Both the position numbers and the translations under genes were made by a program. The notes under the pieces are model-generated. The model searched no databases and was not told the origin of the DNA. It saw only the letters and a list, made by a program, of their open reading frames with translations. A DNA stretch of 64,000 nucleotides from Rhizophagus clarus (taxonomy: Eukaryota > Glomeromycota > Glomeromycetes > Glomerales > Glomeraceae): positions 930,001 through 994,000 of the forward strand of contig BLAL01000160.1 of the NCBI GenBank assembly GCA_015698045.1, read 5' to 3'. Below are positions 1 through 13,600 of the stretch, piece by piece (positions within the stretch are counted from its first letter, which is position 1; every line of letters begins with the position of its first letter).

Positions 1-290
1 AAAAACATATTTTTTATTTCTTACATGCCAATATCAAATTCGGGAAATTTGATTTTGATTTTTTTTTTTCATTAGAATATTAATAAATGTTTTTCTCTCT
101 CTTATTTATAGAATCCTGATAATGCTTCTTTTTCGAGCTCTTTCTCAGAAATATTTTAAAGAAAAAGAGAAAAAAAACATAATTCTTATTTCTTACATGC
201 CAATATCAAATTCGGAAATTTGATTTCTGCTCTTTTTTTCATTATTCCTTTAGAACGTTAATTAATGTTTCTTTTCTTATTTCTGAATAG
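1..290. repeat. Degenerate tandem duplication, unit about 170 bp
   Basis: Two diverged copies lie head to tail, near 1-120 and 175-290. Each has a block beginning TTACATGCCAATATCAAATT, followed by a T-run and a TTAATaAATGTTTcT-like block. A weaker match (ACATGCCGATATT) occurs near 1370. The motif AGACCACCTAA occurs at about 292 and again near 1248. No coding potential is visible. Origin unknown; possibly the edge of an old mobile element. Confidence 0.5.
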
Positions 291-300
291 AAAGACCACC

Positions 301-3300
301 TAAATTACTAAAAAGGTTAGAAATTATGTATGTAGTAATTATTTGGTATAATTTAAGAATGTACAATTAATTATGGGATAATTGTTAGTTTTTTATCTAT
401 AGATTAAAAAGTGTAGCGCAAGACACACAAAATTGGTAATATTTTTCTGGTATGTATTTTCTTTCCGAGACGTTTGTACAAAATGTTATAATATGCAGGC
501 AAACTTTTTTTTTGCAGAACATAATTGATAACATGTGAAGATAACGCTGGTTAAGCATGTCATCTGATAATCGTGGTGGGAATTTATAACAACCCTTTTT
601 TGGTGAGTATATTTGTAATAATTCTGTTAGTTTAATTCTGACAGCTTTTTTCCTTCTAGAGAACTTTTTTTTAGCAATGTCGAATTTTTGTTTGATACGC
701 GAGCTTTTATAGCAGACTTCTTTTGCGCAGAAAGAAATATGTATTGACTAAAAATCAATTTATAATACATGTCGCACAAATATAAATTTCTCAAAAGGTG
801 AATATTACTATAATTAATAGTTTATCAATCTTTCCATTGGTTGGAACTTTGATCCGCGCGGATTATACAACAATCAAAAATTCACTTTTTTCAATAATCG
901 AAATTCACTCTTTGAATAATCAAAATCATCTTTTTAAATAATTAAAATTTCTTTTAGTTTTTTTTTTTTTTTTTTTGAAAAAAATTAGAATCGATTTTTT
1001 TTGAACAATTAAACTACACCATTTCTGAAAGTGCTATTCTAATGTCATTTGTCCAGTTGTTCATTTAAAATCACAGTACTTTGAAACTAGGTGGAACTTA
1101 ATACAACATCAATTCTTGCAAATCGAGCTCTTCGAAGAGACACAATTTATGTCCGTGGGAAGGTTCAGAGTGACATTATAAAATTATATGTCAAAGTACT
1201 TTTTGCTTGCTAGTAGCTTCGCCGATACTGTTTCGTAAACACAACAAAGACCACCTAAGTTAGGCTCAAAAAAATCATTTCTATTCGTTATTTTGCTTTG
1301 TAAGCAACTGAATTTGTTGCGTATTCGAGTTTTCCTAAGTTACAATGTAGAAATTAATTCTACATTTCGACATGCCGATATTCGCTAAATTCGACAGGCA
1401 ACTTTAACTGATGACCTTTTTTTCATATTTAATGCTCATTTTGCAAATGGTTCGCGATTTGATTCTTATTTCTTTAATGCACTCACTCAAACTATAATTA
1501 TAGCTAATGTGGACTTTATTATGTAATGAAATGAAAAATTGAATTTAGAATTGTTACTACAAATTTCTCCTCTCTTTAGTGGATTGCAGTTAAACAGGCC
1601 TTTGGAATATGCATTTCTTTATTTAGTATCAAGTATTGTTATTAATACTATCCTTTTATTATATATCCTGAATTACATTTTTATTTATCCTAACATAATT
1701 TTTTTTCTTGCTAAAAGAAATACCAATGAAGAAATCAATGTTCTTTTAAAAGAAAAAGGTCAGAAAAAGTTGTCTTAAGACAATAAAGACAATAAGGATG
1801 AAGTCGTACCATTAAATAATATCAGATATCGCAAAATTATTTTATCATGGTGTTCTCATTAAAGGAAGAGTCAATAAAAAATATAACCTATGGTCAAATT
1901 TACCTAACTAAATTCTGGGTTACTTACGAAAATTTCCTGCAAGCTCAATTATCTAGGCTCAGGAATAAGATGTCATGCTGAATTATATATGATAAACAAA
2001 AATAAAGTTTTTATGTTTAGACGTTATGAAAATGGGATTTATTTTGCAGGGGAATGGAGGTGGCAGTTATTATTTAGATATGTAAATAATTTACCTGATG
2101 TGCCACAGGAAAAACTGACCGAGGCCGAACAGGTCAAATTCATATTGTTTTGTGAAGCTAATAAGATTCAAGGCAGATGAATTATTTAGTAAAGCATTTG
2201 AAACGTTAGAAAGAGAATGTGAGCATGAATTCTATTATTAATGGGTCACATTTATAATAAAAATTATTTTTATAATTTTTCTCTTCGATCATTGCTAACT
2301 ATGTTACTGTAAATAAAGTTTTGAAACTGAAGATTAATAAGGTTTTTGAGGTAATTTTTATAAATTAAAATCAATGGTTATTGTTTATATTTATTTTAGT
2401 TTGAGCAATTGAAAATATCGCAAAATTCTCGATTTAGTTTTAAATGATACGGGGATCAAAGAAGTTCTTAATAGACTCAGAAAAATAAAAAGAACGGTGG
2501 ATGCATGTAATTGAACAGGATTTCTTTGTCGTATTGTAAAACTTTTTCTATTTGATAAGAAACAAGGATTTTATTTGACCGGGAAGCTTGGATGCAACAA
2601 AACAGCGGTATGTCACGTTGTTGATTTTTAGACAATTGGGTTTATTACTGACAACTTCATCTGTAGGATTTAATTCGCCGTTCTATACGTGACACGAATC
2701 TCAATATTCATGAGTAAATAAACGCATTTGCGCAAAAGTATATTCTTCAAAACAATAAAATATTTGCAATAAGTATGCTTAAGAAGGCCCGAAAATTTTA
2801 TTACAGGAATCACCAGCAAACTCCTAGAGTTTTATTGTTGCTCGAGTTTCAGGCTTGGCTGCTAACAAACCAAACTGTTATGCTATTTTTTTTTTTTTGA
2901 CGATGAGACTGAGATGATGATTATAAGTTCGAAGATGGTGAAGATGGTGGCGATGACGGTAAAAAAGACGAAAAAAAGGTACTGTAACTGTCTACATTGA
3001 CAATTAAAGAGCAATAATTCTTACTTGTTTAAATAGGATGGTCAATGAAAATGACGAATTGGAGATGTACGCCGAATAGACTTTTCGGGACGACGGAACG
3101 AAATGGATTGCATGCAGAACAGATATACATGACGCATTAACACAATGAAAGCAAAAAGCACCCGGTTACGTACTGAGTAAGTATTTTTATAAATACTGTA
3201 CGTATGTTATAGGACGTGGCAAATTTGAACATATCTAATGTGCTGATGTTAGAAAATTTTAGTCTAATATTATGGACATTACACCGGGTACGAGTGGTGT

Positions 3301-6300
3301 GACTTTATACGGTCACTATAGTACACGAAATATGAATTGTCTTGGACAATAAGATTAAGGAACGAGTTCCTCTGTGTTATAAGGAGGAGACAGGATGATC
3401 AATTTTCTTAAGGTATCGCTAGTCATAGATAATATAATTTTTGTTATTAACATGACCTAAAATCTAATTTTCGATTTTATCCGAAATTTCTTAATTATGC
3501 ATTATTATATAGGCGAAAAATATCGTGAATATGTACATAGTAGTCATTTGATAACAAGAACTGATAATAATATGATAATATACGAATCTTCTGTAAGAAT
3601 CATTTTTATAAATGTTTCTCTGACCATTTTATGTCTTACAATTCAATCCTTTTTATTAAAAATGGAATCATTCGAAAGAGGCAACGACCTTGCAGATAAT
3701 AATTTGTCCGAACTAGAATATAGAGAAACATTGCTTACGCCACTTATATCTATTTCGGGGCATGCACCGAGAAATTAATATATTTTTGTAAATATAAATA
3801 AGAATAATACATGTTACAATGTTTTATATTTTTATGAAATATGGTGAAAAATGTTTGTTCACTTCTCCGAAAAATATAGAGGATGATAGAATTTCTGTCG
3901 AAAATAGATATTGTATGGTGTATGAAATCAACGGATCTTGAATTCTCGATCTGCGAAGCAAGTGAACATGTGCACTTTTTTACAGACAAGATAAAGATTG
4001 CAAAGATATCGAAGGTAATTGTAGATCGAATTGTGAGAAAATATGGAAGTAAAAATGTGAAAAAATATACAGTTGCAGTTTTATTGTAAGTATTATCAAC
4101 TTTAAAAAATTATTAATTTTGTGTAAGATTAGCATTCTTTAAACTTTTTGTAGATAATGGTACAAAACGAGCATACCTTTCGAGAATTGCACACCTTTCG
4201 TGAAATCTTACGATCGAACCTTCCAACTAATGAAGTTGAAGCTGAAATGCTATCACAATCTCTGTGCCGACATTGATCAAAAAATCAAGGTTTTGTCTTT
4301 GCTCTGCACTTATTTTTATTAAACTATCAGGAATTGCAGAATTTGAATAATATCAAAGACAATATTATGAGTATACCAGACGATGATGCAGACATATTCG
4401 TTAATGCCCACGTTTAAAAAAGGCGAAGAAACTGAAGAAACAAATTTGACTAATTTCAGATTACTTTGACTTTGCATTGGAATATCTTTACTTTTTATTG
4501 ATGTATCAGATTAGTGTGAACGCATATTAGCGTTTGCTTTATTGCATTACATGACCATCAATGTGAATGAAGCGTGTATCTTTGCTCATGATATTAGATA
4601 TATCTATTCTCACTGTGCTTGCTAACCATTATAATCGCAATGGTATGATATAATATGGCGCAGCTGATTTGATTTTTTTAAGCCTAGCATTTTTTTTTTG
4701 AGATTTGATGCCTTAATAAGTAATTTTTAGACTCTATAGCCTATAATCGTTGTATGTACACTCGGAATAATTATCTTTTTTATGTAACTTTAATACTAGG
4801 GCTGCAGCGTATGTCGTCCTAAGTTCCGCGCATGTGATTGAAAGTTTGATTAAGCACGATATTTTTTACCATTCACTATGTTACTTCTGTATATAAAAAT
4901 GCACATAAAACTTACGGTATATGAACAATGTACGACGCGCGTATAAGAATCTGAATTTCAACACCAAGTACAATTCGTAAAATTTATAAACTATAAATTA
5001 TACTCTTATTCTAGATCTTTATTACTATATGAACAAAATATACTTTTTAAAATGTTTTATAATCTACTTTTGTTAGCACTGAATCATTAACATTGTATTC
5101 CTACAGTATACAGATAATATTTGCGCTCCTTTTAACTTTTTTAGTAAATTAAATAAAAATTTTTTTTTTGTCTTTAACACTGTTAAAATTTGACCCTTTT
5201 TTAGTGTGAATTTTGATATAAAATCATATAGCGATTGTACATTGAGATGACTTTTCTAATTTGCATATATATTTAAACCTGCTAATAACTCTTGAGGTAT
5301 ACTATACTCACATTGCTTTAAGGCTTGTTTATATGGCCCGCATTGTAACCTGATCACATTGACTGCATATTATTTGAAGCGTACTTGATTACTCGAATCC
5401 CGGCATTCTCATCTTCCCTTTTAGAAAAGCGCAAATCAAATAATGGAAAAAGAATTTCGTGCATGTTACAAGAAGGATAGTAAATTTATGAGAATCCGGA
5501 CATAATGCTATTTCCGGAAGAATGAAGCGTATAGTATGTCTAGACACAGCGAATAAGAATAATTTTCAGAAAAGTATTGAACATCTATGCAAGTTACATT
5601 TATACTACTAATAACATTACGAGTTATCCAATGGTTAAGAGGATGCGATCAAAGCTGAAGGGATTTGAAAAAAGTAATCCCTTTTTATAAAAATGAATAG
5701 GCAAGCGACCTTTTGATTATACCTATATACCGGTTCGATAAGCATATCAGATACAATAGTATTCGTAAAACATTAGTGAAAAGAAAAAGTATAGTCGCTG
5801 CACTTATTGAAACCTTCCGTATTAAATACTATAAATAAAGAGTTGTTTGACGAACCGAAAAGAGATCACAGCGCAAGTTCGCAAAAGGTACTGTACATCA
5901 AAGATGTAGTGGGAGAAATAAATAGTTTGGATGATAAAGTGCTACTTTTCAGCAAAGAGCTTTAATACGAATTTCCTGGTATTTACATACCAAAAGTGAA
6001 GGGTATATGATTACAAATAGAAGATTAATCTTGGTGAGCGTCTTGCCAGAATTGCATCATTTTTGATTCTATCAAAATAATGGTTGAGCGGATACTACGT
6101 ATGCTGGATATTGTTTTCTTTTATTGATCCTACCTAGAAATAAATATTACACTTTGAGTTGTAATCATCTCGGCACTAACTTTATTAACACTATGACATG
6201 CAGCACAATTGTATTAAACCTTAATATCACTCGGGAACGTAACTCCTTAAATAATACATCATAATAGGTAATAATACAATGATAATATTTTTAAAATGCA

Positions 6301-8940
6301 TCAAATTAACTTTGAGAAAAATTACTGAATTGTTAATTATGGAATTCATTTTTCATATAAAAATAAGTTACTTGGAGGTTTTTATTTGCAATTTGCAATC
6401 AAAAAGATTTTTTTTTTTTTTTTTTTTTTTTTGGAATAAATTATTAATTTTTAATAAATATATCATTTTGATTCCGGAATCATTTGAAAAACATGTATCG
6501 TAGCGTTTAAACTACATACATATGTTGTATTATTAAAAATTGATTCGGATTCTGACTCAGATGATGAAGAATTAGAAATACCGAGGATTAAGGAATATAT
6601 TGAGAAACATGAAAAGGTTGTAGTTGTCATTGGTTTTTTTTTGCAGGATACCTTGGATAATGTAATTTTTGGTTTGTGTCGACAAAAAAATCTATATTAC
6701 GTATTTTAAATTTTAAAGAAACCATTAAATTTATTTATTTTATTATAACAAACTATTAAAAATAACGAAGAAAATTAATTTTTAAATTTACTCTGTACAC
6801 GCGTGGAATTCCATTTCCGTCCACCAACATACAAATGTATTATAATTTATGCTGATTGGATCGATAAAAATAAATCCGACTTATTTAATACTATAATGTA
6901 AATAATTTTTTTTTTTGGTCTCAGATATGCTTTTTTTAAAAAATTTGATGATAGTAAAATTTTAATATACCGACGTATTTTAAATGTTTCCGATCAATAA
7001 AATTAACAAAGTATATTATGCATTAGAAGTCCGTTAGTCCGTTACTAATACAAAAAAAGAAACTGATGTAATTTTAATATCCAGCACCACTTAACATGGC
7101 ATTTGAAAATATTTCAATAAAACAGTGTCTGTACATTAATATCAAGTCTGTCAAAAGCCACATTTTGTACGACTGAAAAATTCATGTGCAACTACTAGTT
7201 ATGGATTCAGAAGAAATATATATACCTCCAAACTTCCTAAATTTTCTCAAAACTTATTTCTCTAATTCATTTAACTCATTTGTCTACTCAATTTGACTCT
7301 TTACTCCTAGAAATGAAAACGCCATTAGATTTTTGTTCCTAGGAAAGATTAATATTTTTATGGTTGACATTTATGATAATAACACTATTGATAATATTGG
7401 TCGTCTAAAATTTCTTGTAGACTTGTACATCCTATCAACTATAAGGATTTGAAACTTTGGAAGGCTAATAAGATGAAAAGTCATTTTCGGCAATCAAATG
7501 ACAAATAATTTTGCACCAGCTGAAACCACTCGCACTGAAACACTACCCGCCAAAAACACGCGGTCCATTTCGTCTTTTTTTTTTTTTGGATTATTTCAGG
7601 TATAACTTGTCATCAATGTGAGCTCTTGTCCTTACTAATGGTAGACTAATATTATTTTCATCTACTTTTTATTATCATATTATTAGTCATTTCACGCAAA
7701 CCTAAATACTTAGAGTACGTGCAAAGACTCGAGTCCTTTTAGGCGTTGATAATCGGAATTAATATTTGATGATAAACAAAGTGCGTCAGTGAAAGGTTAA
7801 ATAATTTAATGGGATCTGTGAATCCGAAATCAAGAAAATCTAAAATGTGCTAGTGTTGCTAAAGGTTAGTATTTTGAATGCTGACGTAAATGTGCTACGC
7901 CCTGTTACTGCTACGGCCTTATGGGGAAGAAGAGCGTGTCAAACTAAGGGAGTGCCTATGTGAAACATACGCTATACTCCTATCTTTGCACGTGCATGTT
8001 TATTGTTGATTAAGGTCTGCTGATTCTGGAGGAGGAATCAGCTATGTTTCTTCCTTATGTTAAGGATTTTACTAACCACACTTCTTTTCATGCCAATTAT
8101 AGAATTAAACATGATAAATGGCTAGTATTAGTAGATCAGTTTGTCACTTCAGTGGACTTTTGTTATCGGAACTGGGATTAAGATGCACAAATTTCAGCAG
8201 ATTAATATTAAACAAATTTTAAATAAATACTATATTTCTACTGGTCTACTGGTACTGTACTGATGTGCTTCTTGATGAAAAAGACAATACCCACAACAAA
8301 TTTCCTATATAAGGCATGTATAAATAATAGTTTCTTGTGAATATGTCTATAGTAATAAATTTAGCTAACAAAAAGTAATGTGTTGAAAATCGTTTATTTA
8401 GGTGTAAGAATTTTTTGCTACATACGGTGAGGAAAATTGAGACGATTCTAATGGGCTATAATTCAGCTTTCCACGATCACTGGATGAGGAGATAGATATC
8501 AAAACGTCTATGAGGCACAGTAAACTATATTATATATATGATGCAGTACAGTAATGTTTCATATGTAACTTGTGCTACATCTCACCTAGAGTCGTGAAAC
8601 AACTACCGTTGGAATCGTCTTGATGAGACGAATCTGACTAGGTTAAAAAATTCTCCAGGATATTAATAGTGAAACAACTTAAGTTAATGCAAAAAAATTT
8701 TTCGGCAAAAAACATAGTAGAACTATTTTTGAAAACGACACGATTTCAATAACAATCAAATGAACATGGAATCTGTTAAGTAAACAAGATCTCTTGATAA
8801 CTTTAAAATTGTCTACAAATCAAAAATGGAAGTGATGGTATTGGTACTTGGTGCCTACAATTATTTCGAATGATGAAGTTTTTCGTTTGGTCATTTTAAG
8901 AAATGTTTATTTTCTTAATTCAACACTAAAACTTTCACAT
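301..8940. other. Gene-free AT-rich region with decayed coding fragments
   Basis: I see no intact gene here. Short coding-like islands interrupted by stops appear at 1989-2180 (63 codons containing GEWRWQLLFRYVNNLPD), around 2930-3000 (an acidic Asp/Glu/Gly-coding stretch), around 6540-6620 (a Ser/Asp/Glu stretch) and at 8043-8184. Poly-A/T runs occur at 960-976, 6408-6432 and elsewhere. The pattern fits a region of old transposon or gene debris, but no family can be named with confidence. Confidence 0.5.
8043..8184 (+). pseudogene. Coding-like fragment of unknown family
   Basis: A 47-codon open stretch with non-random composition includes FLPYVKDFTNH and KWLVLVDQFVTSVDFCYRNW. It ends in a stop directly after a Trp-Asp pair and has no flanking exons that can be joined. 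It reads like an internal piece of a transposase or nuclear protein, but I do not recognise it. Confidence 0.2.
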
Positions 8941-8949
8941 CGAAAATGA

Positions 8950-9400
8950 TAAGGAAAAATTACAAAGGATGCTGTTCAATTGAAATCAAAGCGAAGGTTG
9001 AATTTAATTGGTGTGACGTTAACTATAAATGGGTGGACAAATGTGGTTAAGTATTAATTAATATATCTTGTATGTAAAACATGTGATATAAGCAAAAGTG
9101 CGTGGATATAATATATTTTTATTTTAAATTCATAATTTAAGTCTTTATATTAACGTTTTAATGAAATATTTGGTTTGGACACGTCCTTCAGATTATTAAT
9201 CCAAATAATGTAAAAAATTATATTTTTAAATAGTTCCATATTTTGCTATTGTATTATTTCAAAGATTGTATTGGATATTTGAGAACTGAAGGAAAACCTG
9301 CATGGCAGATATTTCTAGGTCTGATACTAATCTTGCGGCAGTAGCAAAAGATGTTATTTTACTAATTCCATATCTATATGTATAATAATATATTAATTGT
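8950..9400 (+). pseudogene. Probable hAT-type transposase relic
   Basis: Around 9009-9050 the + strand reads GVTLTINGWTNVVK. This resembles the conserved block of hAT (Ac/Hobo) transposases that normally reads G-x-T-L-x-x-D-G-W-T-N. Here the catalytic-region Asp is replaced by Asn. About 250 nt downstream a Ser-Asp-x-x-x-Asn-Ala-like segment (RSDTNLAAVAKDVILLIP, 9303-9370) could be the next hAT block. Stops and frame changes separate the pieces, so this is a dead fragment. The family assignment rests on a short motif. Confidence 0.35.
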
Positions 9401-10607
9401 TTACAAAAAAAAATTATTTTCTTTTCAAGATCTTAAAAAAATTATTTTATATATTATTCTATAATACGATATATTTCTAAATTAATGATTAACAATTATT
9501 TCTACAGTATATTATTAACTGATCGTAATTCAATTGTGAAAATAAATTATTTTTAATTATGATATGATTTGTCGCAAAATTTGACCATCAGTATATGTTT
9601 AAATTATACATTGTTGGCTTAAAATAAATTTTATAGAAGGAATTTTTTTAAATTCATAATTGGTGTGTTCGTAGGACTTGGAACCCTTCGTAACATAAAA
9701 TATTAATTAAAATGAAAAATAAAACTATTAAAAAGATACTGATCGGGACGAAATGTCTCGATTTTAAATTTTCCATTGTAAATTAGGTATAATTTTATTA
9801 ACTTAACTGATTTATTACTCAATTATAAAACTATTGAAATGAACTCTTACACTATATACTGTGGTGTATAAGAAATTACTTTTGAAGGAGAGATCCTCTG
9901 GACTTTTCCATAGATTATATATCTTCTTGTGCGTTCTAGAAATGAATACAATTAAACACAAATAACAACATTTCCTATATATACGCCCTAGCTTTCCTTT
10001 TATCATTTATTATTTCATTCAATATGCTCAATTCGGCGTGTAAGTCACGTCATCATATATTGTTGCTATTTCTGTCCGCTTTGATTTTATCCCTCAAACG
10101 CGCATTCTTGAAATTTTCTTACTCCGTGAAAACTGTTGATTAATAACAATGGGCCTCAATAGATGCACTCGTGTATTAAAAAACAGGCGCACAACTCGTG
10201 ATCTCGATCAAAGATCATCCTATCTTTCTAAGATACTTTAGGAATTTTTTTTTGGGATTGCAATGTCCTTAGAAACTTTTTTATAATAATAGTAACAAAA
10301 CTCTTGATACAACGAGTTTATTCGCTTTATTATGATTAATGTAAACAGATGGACATCAGATATCTGATATAAGGATATCTTTAATGTCTTTGCTGATCAT
10401 TTCCAAACTGAGGTTTAATGAAAGTTAAATAGTCCCTTAATTACTACTCTGTAAATTTCTAAAATTAGAAATTTTCAAAAGTTATGTATCGCAGGGAAGA
10501 AGTTGATCATTTTTAAAGCCAATCATGTTTAAGCAAAGTATGAAATTGCATATATGGTGTTACCTTCATTATGATATTTATCGGTCAGTTTTAACCGACT
10601 TTTAAAA

Positions 10608-13600
10608 ATGGACCAAAACGAAGAAATTACACAACAACAAACACCAAAAGAAGAAAATGAAAGTATCAAAGATGAATTTGATGAAGAAAAGAGAGAATCC
10701 TCTGAAGCCGAAACTGATGATTCTGAAGAGGAGGACGAGGAAACAACCGAGGAAGAATCGATTGAAGAGGACGAACCAAAATTGAAATATAAACGTCTTG
10801 AGGCTGATGTTAGTGAATTATTGAAAAAAGATGCTGCAAGTGCACTGTCTGTATCAGAAAGATTTGTAGTATGTATTAAAGTTTTCGTGAACCGACGGTT
10901 TTTGGTATATGTTTCATTCAACATTCTAAATTTTCGATAATGTTCTTTTATAAAGGCTCTTGGAACGCACAATGGAGATGTCTTAGTGCTCGATTTTGAT
11001 GGCAATTTAAATAAACATTTATCATCGCATGCAGCTTCAGTAACAGATATTGCCATTGAAGTATCAGGAGAATATATCGCCAGTGCATCTTTAGATGGTC
11101 TCTATTTTTCAATCTGAACTTTTTTTTATCACAAGATATAATGCGATCTAAATAAAATTTATTATGTTATAGGCAAGGTCATCATTTACAGTTTATTCGA
11201 TGATACAAAACCACAAATCTTTAATTATCGCCGACCTCTTAAATGTATTTCGCTTGATCCTGATTTCCATAAAAAAGACACTCAACGATTTGTATGTGGT
11301 GGTATGTCGGGTGTATTAAACCTGAATGAGAAAGGTAAAGAATTCTATTCATCCACTCCTCTTAACCTAGTTTAAATATACTTCTGGTTTTTAATGAATG
11401 GCAACATAATAATTCATCCAGCGCTTGTGACTCCTGTAGGATGGTTTGGTCAGAAACAAGATACAATACTTCAACATTCTGGAGAAGGTCCAATTAGTGC
11501 CGTAAGATGGAAAGGACCGTTAATTGCATATGCTAACGATGAGGTATAGTATATATGTTAATGATTTGTTCTCTATCAATAAATTTTTTACAATATATAT
11601 TTAAACTAATTTGTCGACATTTTTAGGGTGTAAAAATTTACAATACGCAAATACAACAAAGGATTACATATATTAAACGTCCGCCAGACAGTCCTCGAGC
11701 TGATTTGTATCGTTGTAATCTAACATGGCACAATGAAACCACATTGCTAGTTGGCTGGGCAAATTTTATTCAAACCGCTGTTGTCAAGGTAATAATAGGA
11801 AGGATAATGGTAATTAATTATTTTAAATTTAACTATACAATCTTTTTCTTTTAGGAATATGCTAAGCATGAAATTCAACCTGGTCGACCAACTCAATATG
11901 TTGAAGTTTCTACGTAAGATTATTTATCTTTTAATTAAGTTTAAATGTGAAATTAATAATCATTTTAAATAATAGATTTCGGACTGAATTTATTGTGTGT
12001 GGCATAGCACCATTTAACGATATGACGCTCGTTTTAGCATACCTTACTGATGAGATTGTACAAGATACGGAGACGGAAGATCTATTTCAACATAGAAGAC
12101 CAGTTTGTGTTATTTTATCATTCATTCATTACGTCTATATGAATATGAAAATTTCTATTATTAAGTAGTATGTTCTTTTGTTAAATTCATAGCGTGCCAA
12201 ACGTCCTGAATTACGCATCATTAATTCTTTTAATGAAGAAATTTCGACTGACGCATTGTCATTACATGGTTTTCAATATTATCAAGCGAATGATTATGAG
12301 CTTGACTATTTTCCTTCGGAAGATATGTTTTATGTTGTCAGCCCTAAAGACCTCGTTCTTGCGAAACCTCGTGATTTGGATGATCATATTAGTTGGTTGC
12401 TAGAGCGTTCAAGATATGAAGAAGCACTATCATCATTACAAGAAGCTCAAGCTTGGGGTGGAAGTAAGATTTATAATTTAACAGACCTTGGTGAAAGATA
12501 TTTAAATTATTTGATTGAAGAAGGTGTGTAGTCTTAATAAAGAATTATTATTCTTATTTCTATTTCAAGATAATTTACTTTATACATTTATTTATTAGAG
12601 GAATTTACAAAGGCTGCAGAAAATTGTGAAAGAATCCTTAAGGATAACCGTGAGCTATGGGAAAAATGGGTCTTTATATTTGCAAATTTGAGACAACTAC
12701 AAGTAAATATTTACGCTTTAATTATTTGGTTGGTGCTATCATTCTGTTAATCTATTTATTGTATTTCATTTAGGCAATTACCCAATACATACCGTATGTG
12801 AAACCGCAACTCAGTAGCACGGTTTACGAAATGGTTTTTGCTCACTTCTTAAATCACGATCATAAGGTAATCTTTTAATAAAGTTGTAGATTTATTCCAA
12901 ATATATAATTTAATGGGAACATATTACATTTTTTAAAGGCTTTGTTATTTACGATAACGAGCTGGCCACCGAGTATTTATAACGTACAAAGTGTCATCTT
13001 ACTTGTTGAAGATATATTTGAAAAAGAACAGGATAATCAGACTTTGATGGAATGCTTAGCAGAATTGTACGTTGAATTTTTTTTTTTTAAGTTATTCTAA
13101 AAATACAGAACGATATAATAAACAATTATTTGCCTAACTCTATTTTAGATACGCGTATAGTGGCCAGCCAGATAAAGCTCTTGAATATAGCCTCCGATTA
13201 CGTAGACCTAATGTTTTTGAATTAATCCGAGAACACAGTTTATTTTCGGCAATTGAAGACAAAGTTTTATTACTTATGGAGTTTGATCAACATTTGTTTA
13301 AAGAGGTTAAGAAGGCAGAGGAAGCAGAAATCGCAAAATTAAGTCAAGATCCAAGTAAACCACAAATCAGAATTAAACGAAAAAAAGCTACTGATATGCA
13401 AGCAGTTCAATTATTAGTAGATAATACTGAACATATTAGTGTAAGGATTCTAAATACCGATATATTCTGAATTTCTATTTTGAGATCTTATACTATTATT
13501 ACTATCAAACTAGGTCTCTCATGTCGTACGTCAACTGGAAAAAGAACCTTACTTCCTGCATATATATTTAGATGCTCTGTTTATAAAAGATCATCATGCA

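Noticed and set aside
1539..1778. Hydrophobic 79-codon frame
   Set aside because: It starts at TTG, not ATG, and has AT-driven Leu/Ile/Phe content, with no neighbouring exons or recognisable motif.
5630..5680. tRNA-like A-box word (CCAATGGTTAAGAGGATGCG)
   Set aside because: No matching B box (GGTTCGAATCC type) at the right distance and no cloverleaf could be drawn.
10529..11056. 175-codon Ser-rich open frame on the minus strand
   Set aside because: It is antisense to the acidic first exon and second exon of VPS41; the Ser-rich pattern is the complement of Glu/Asp codons.
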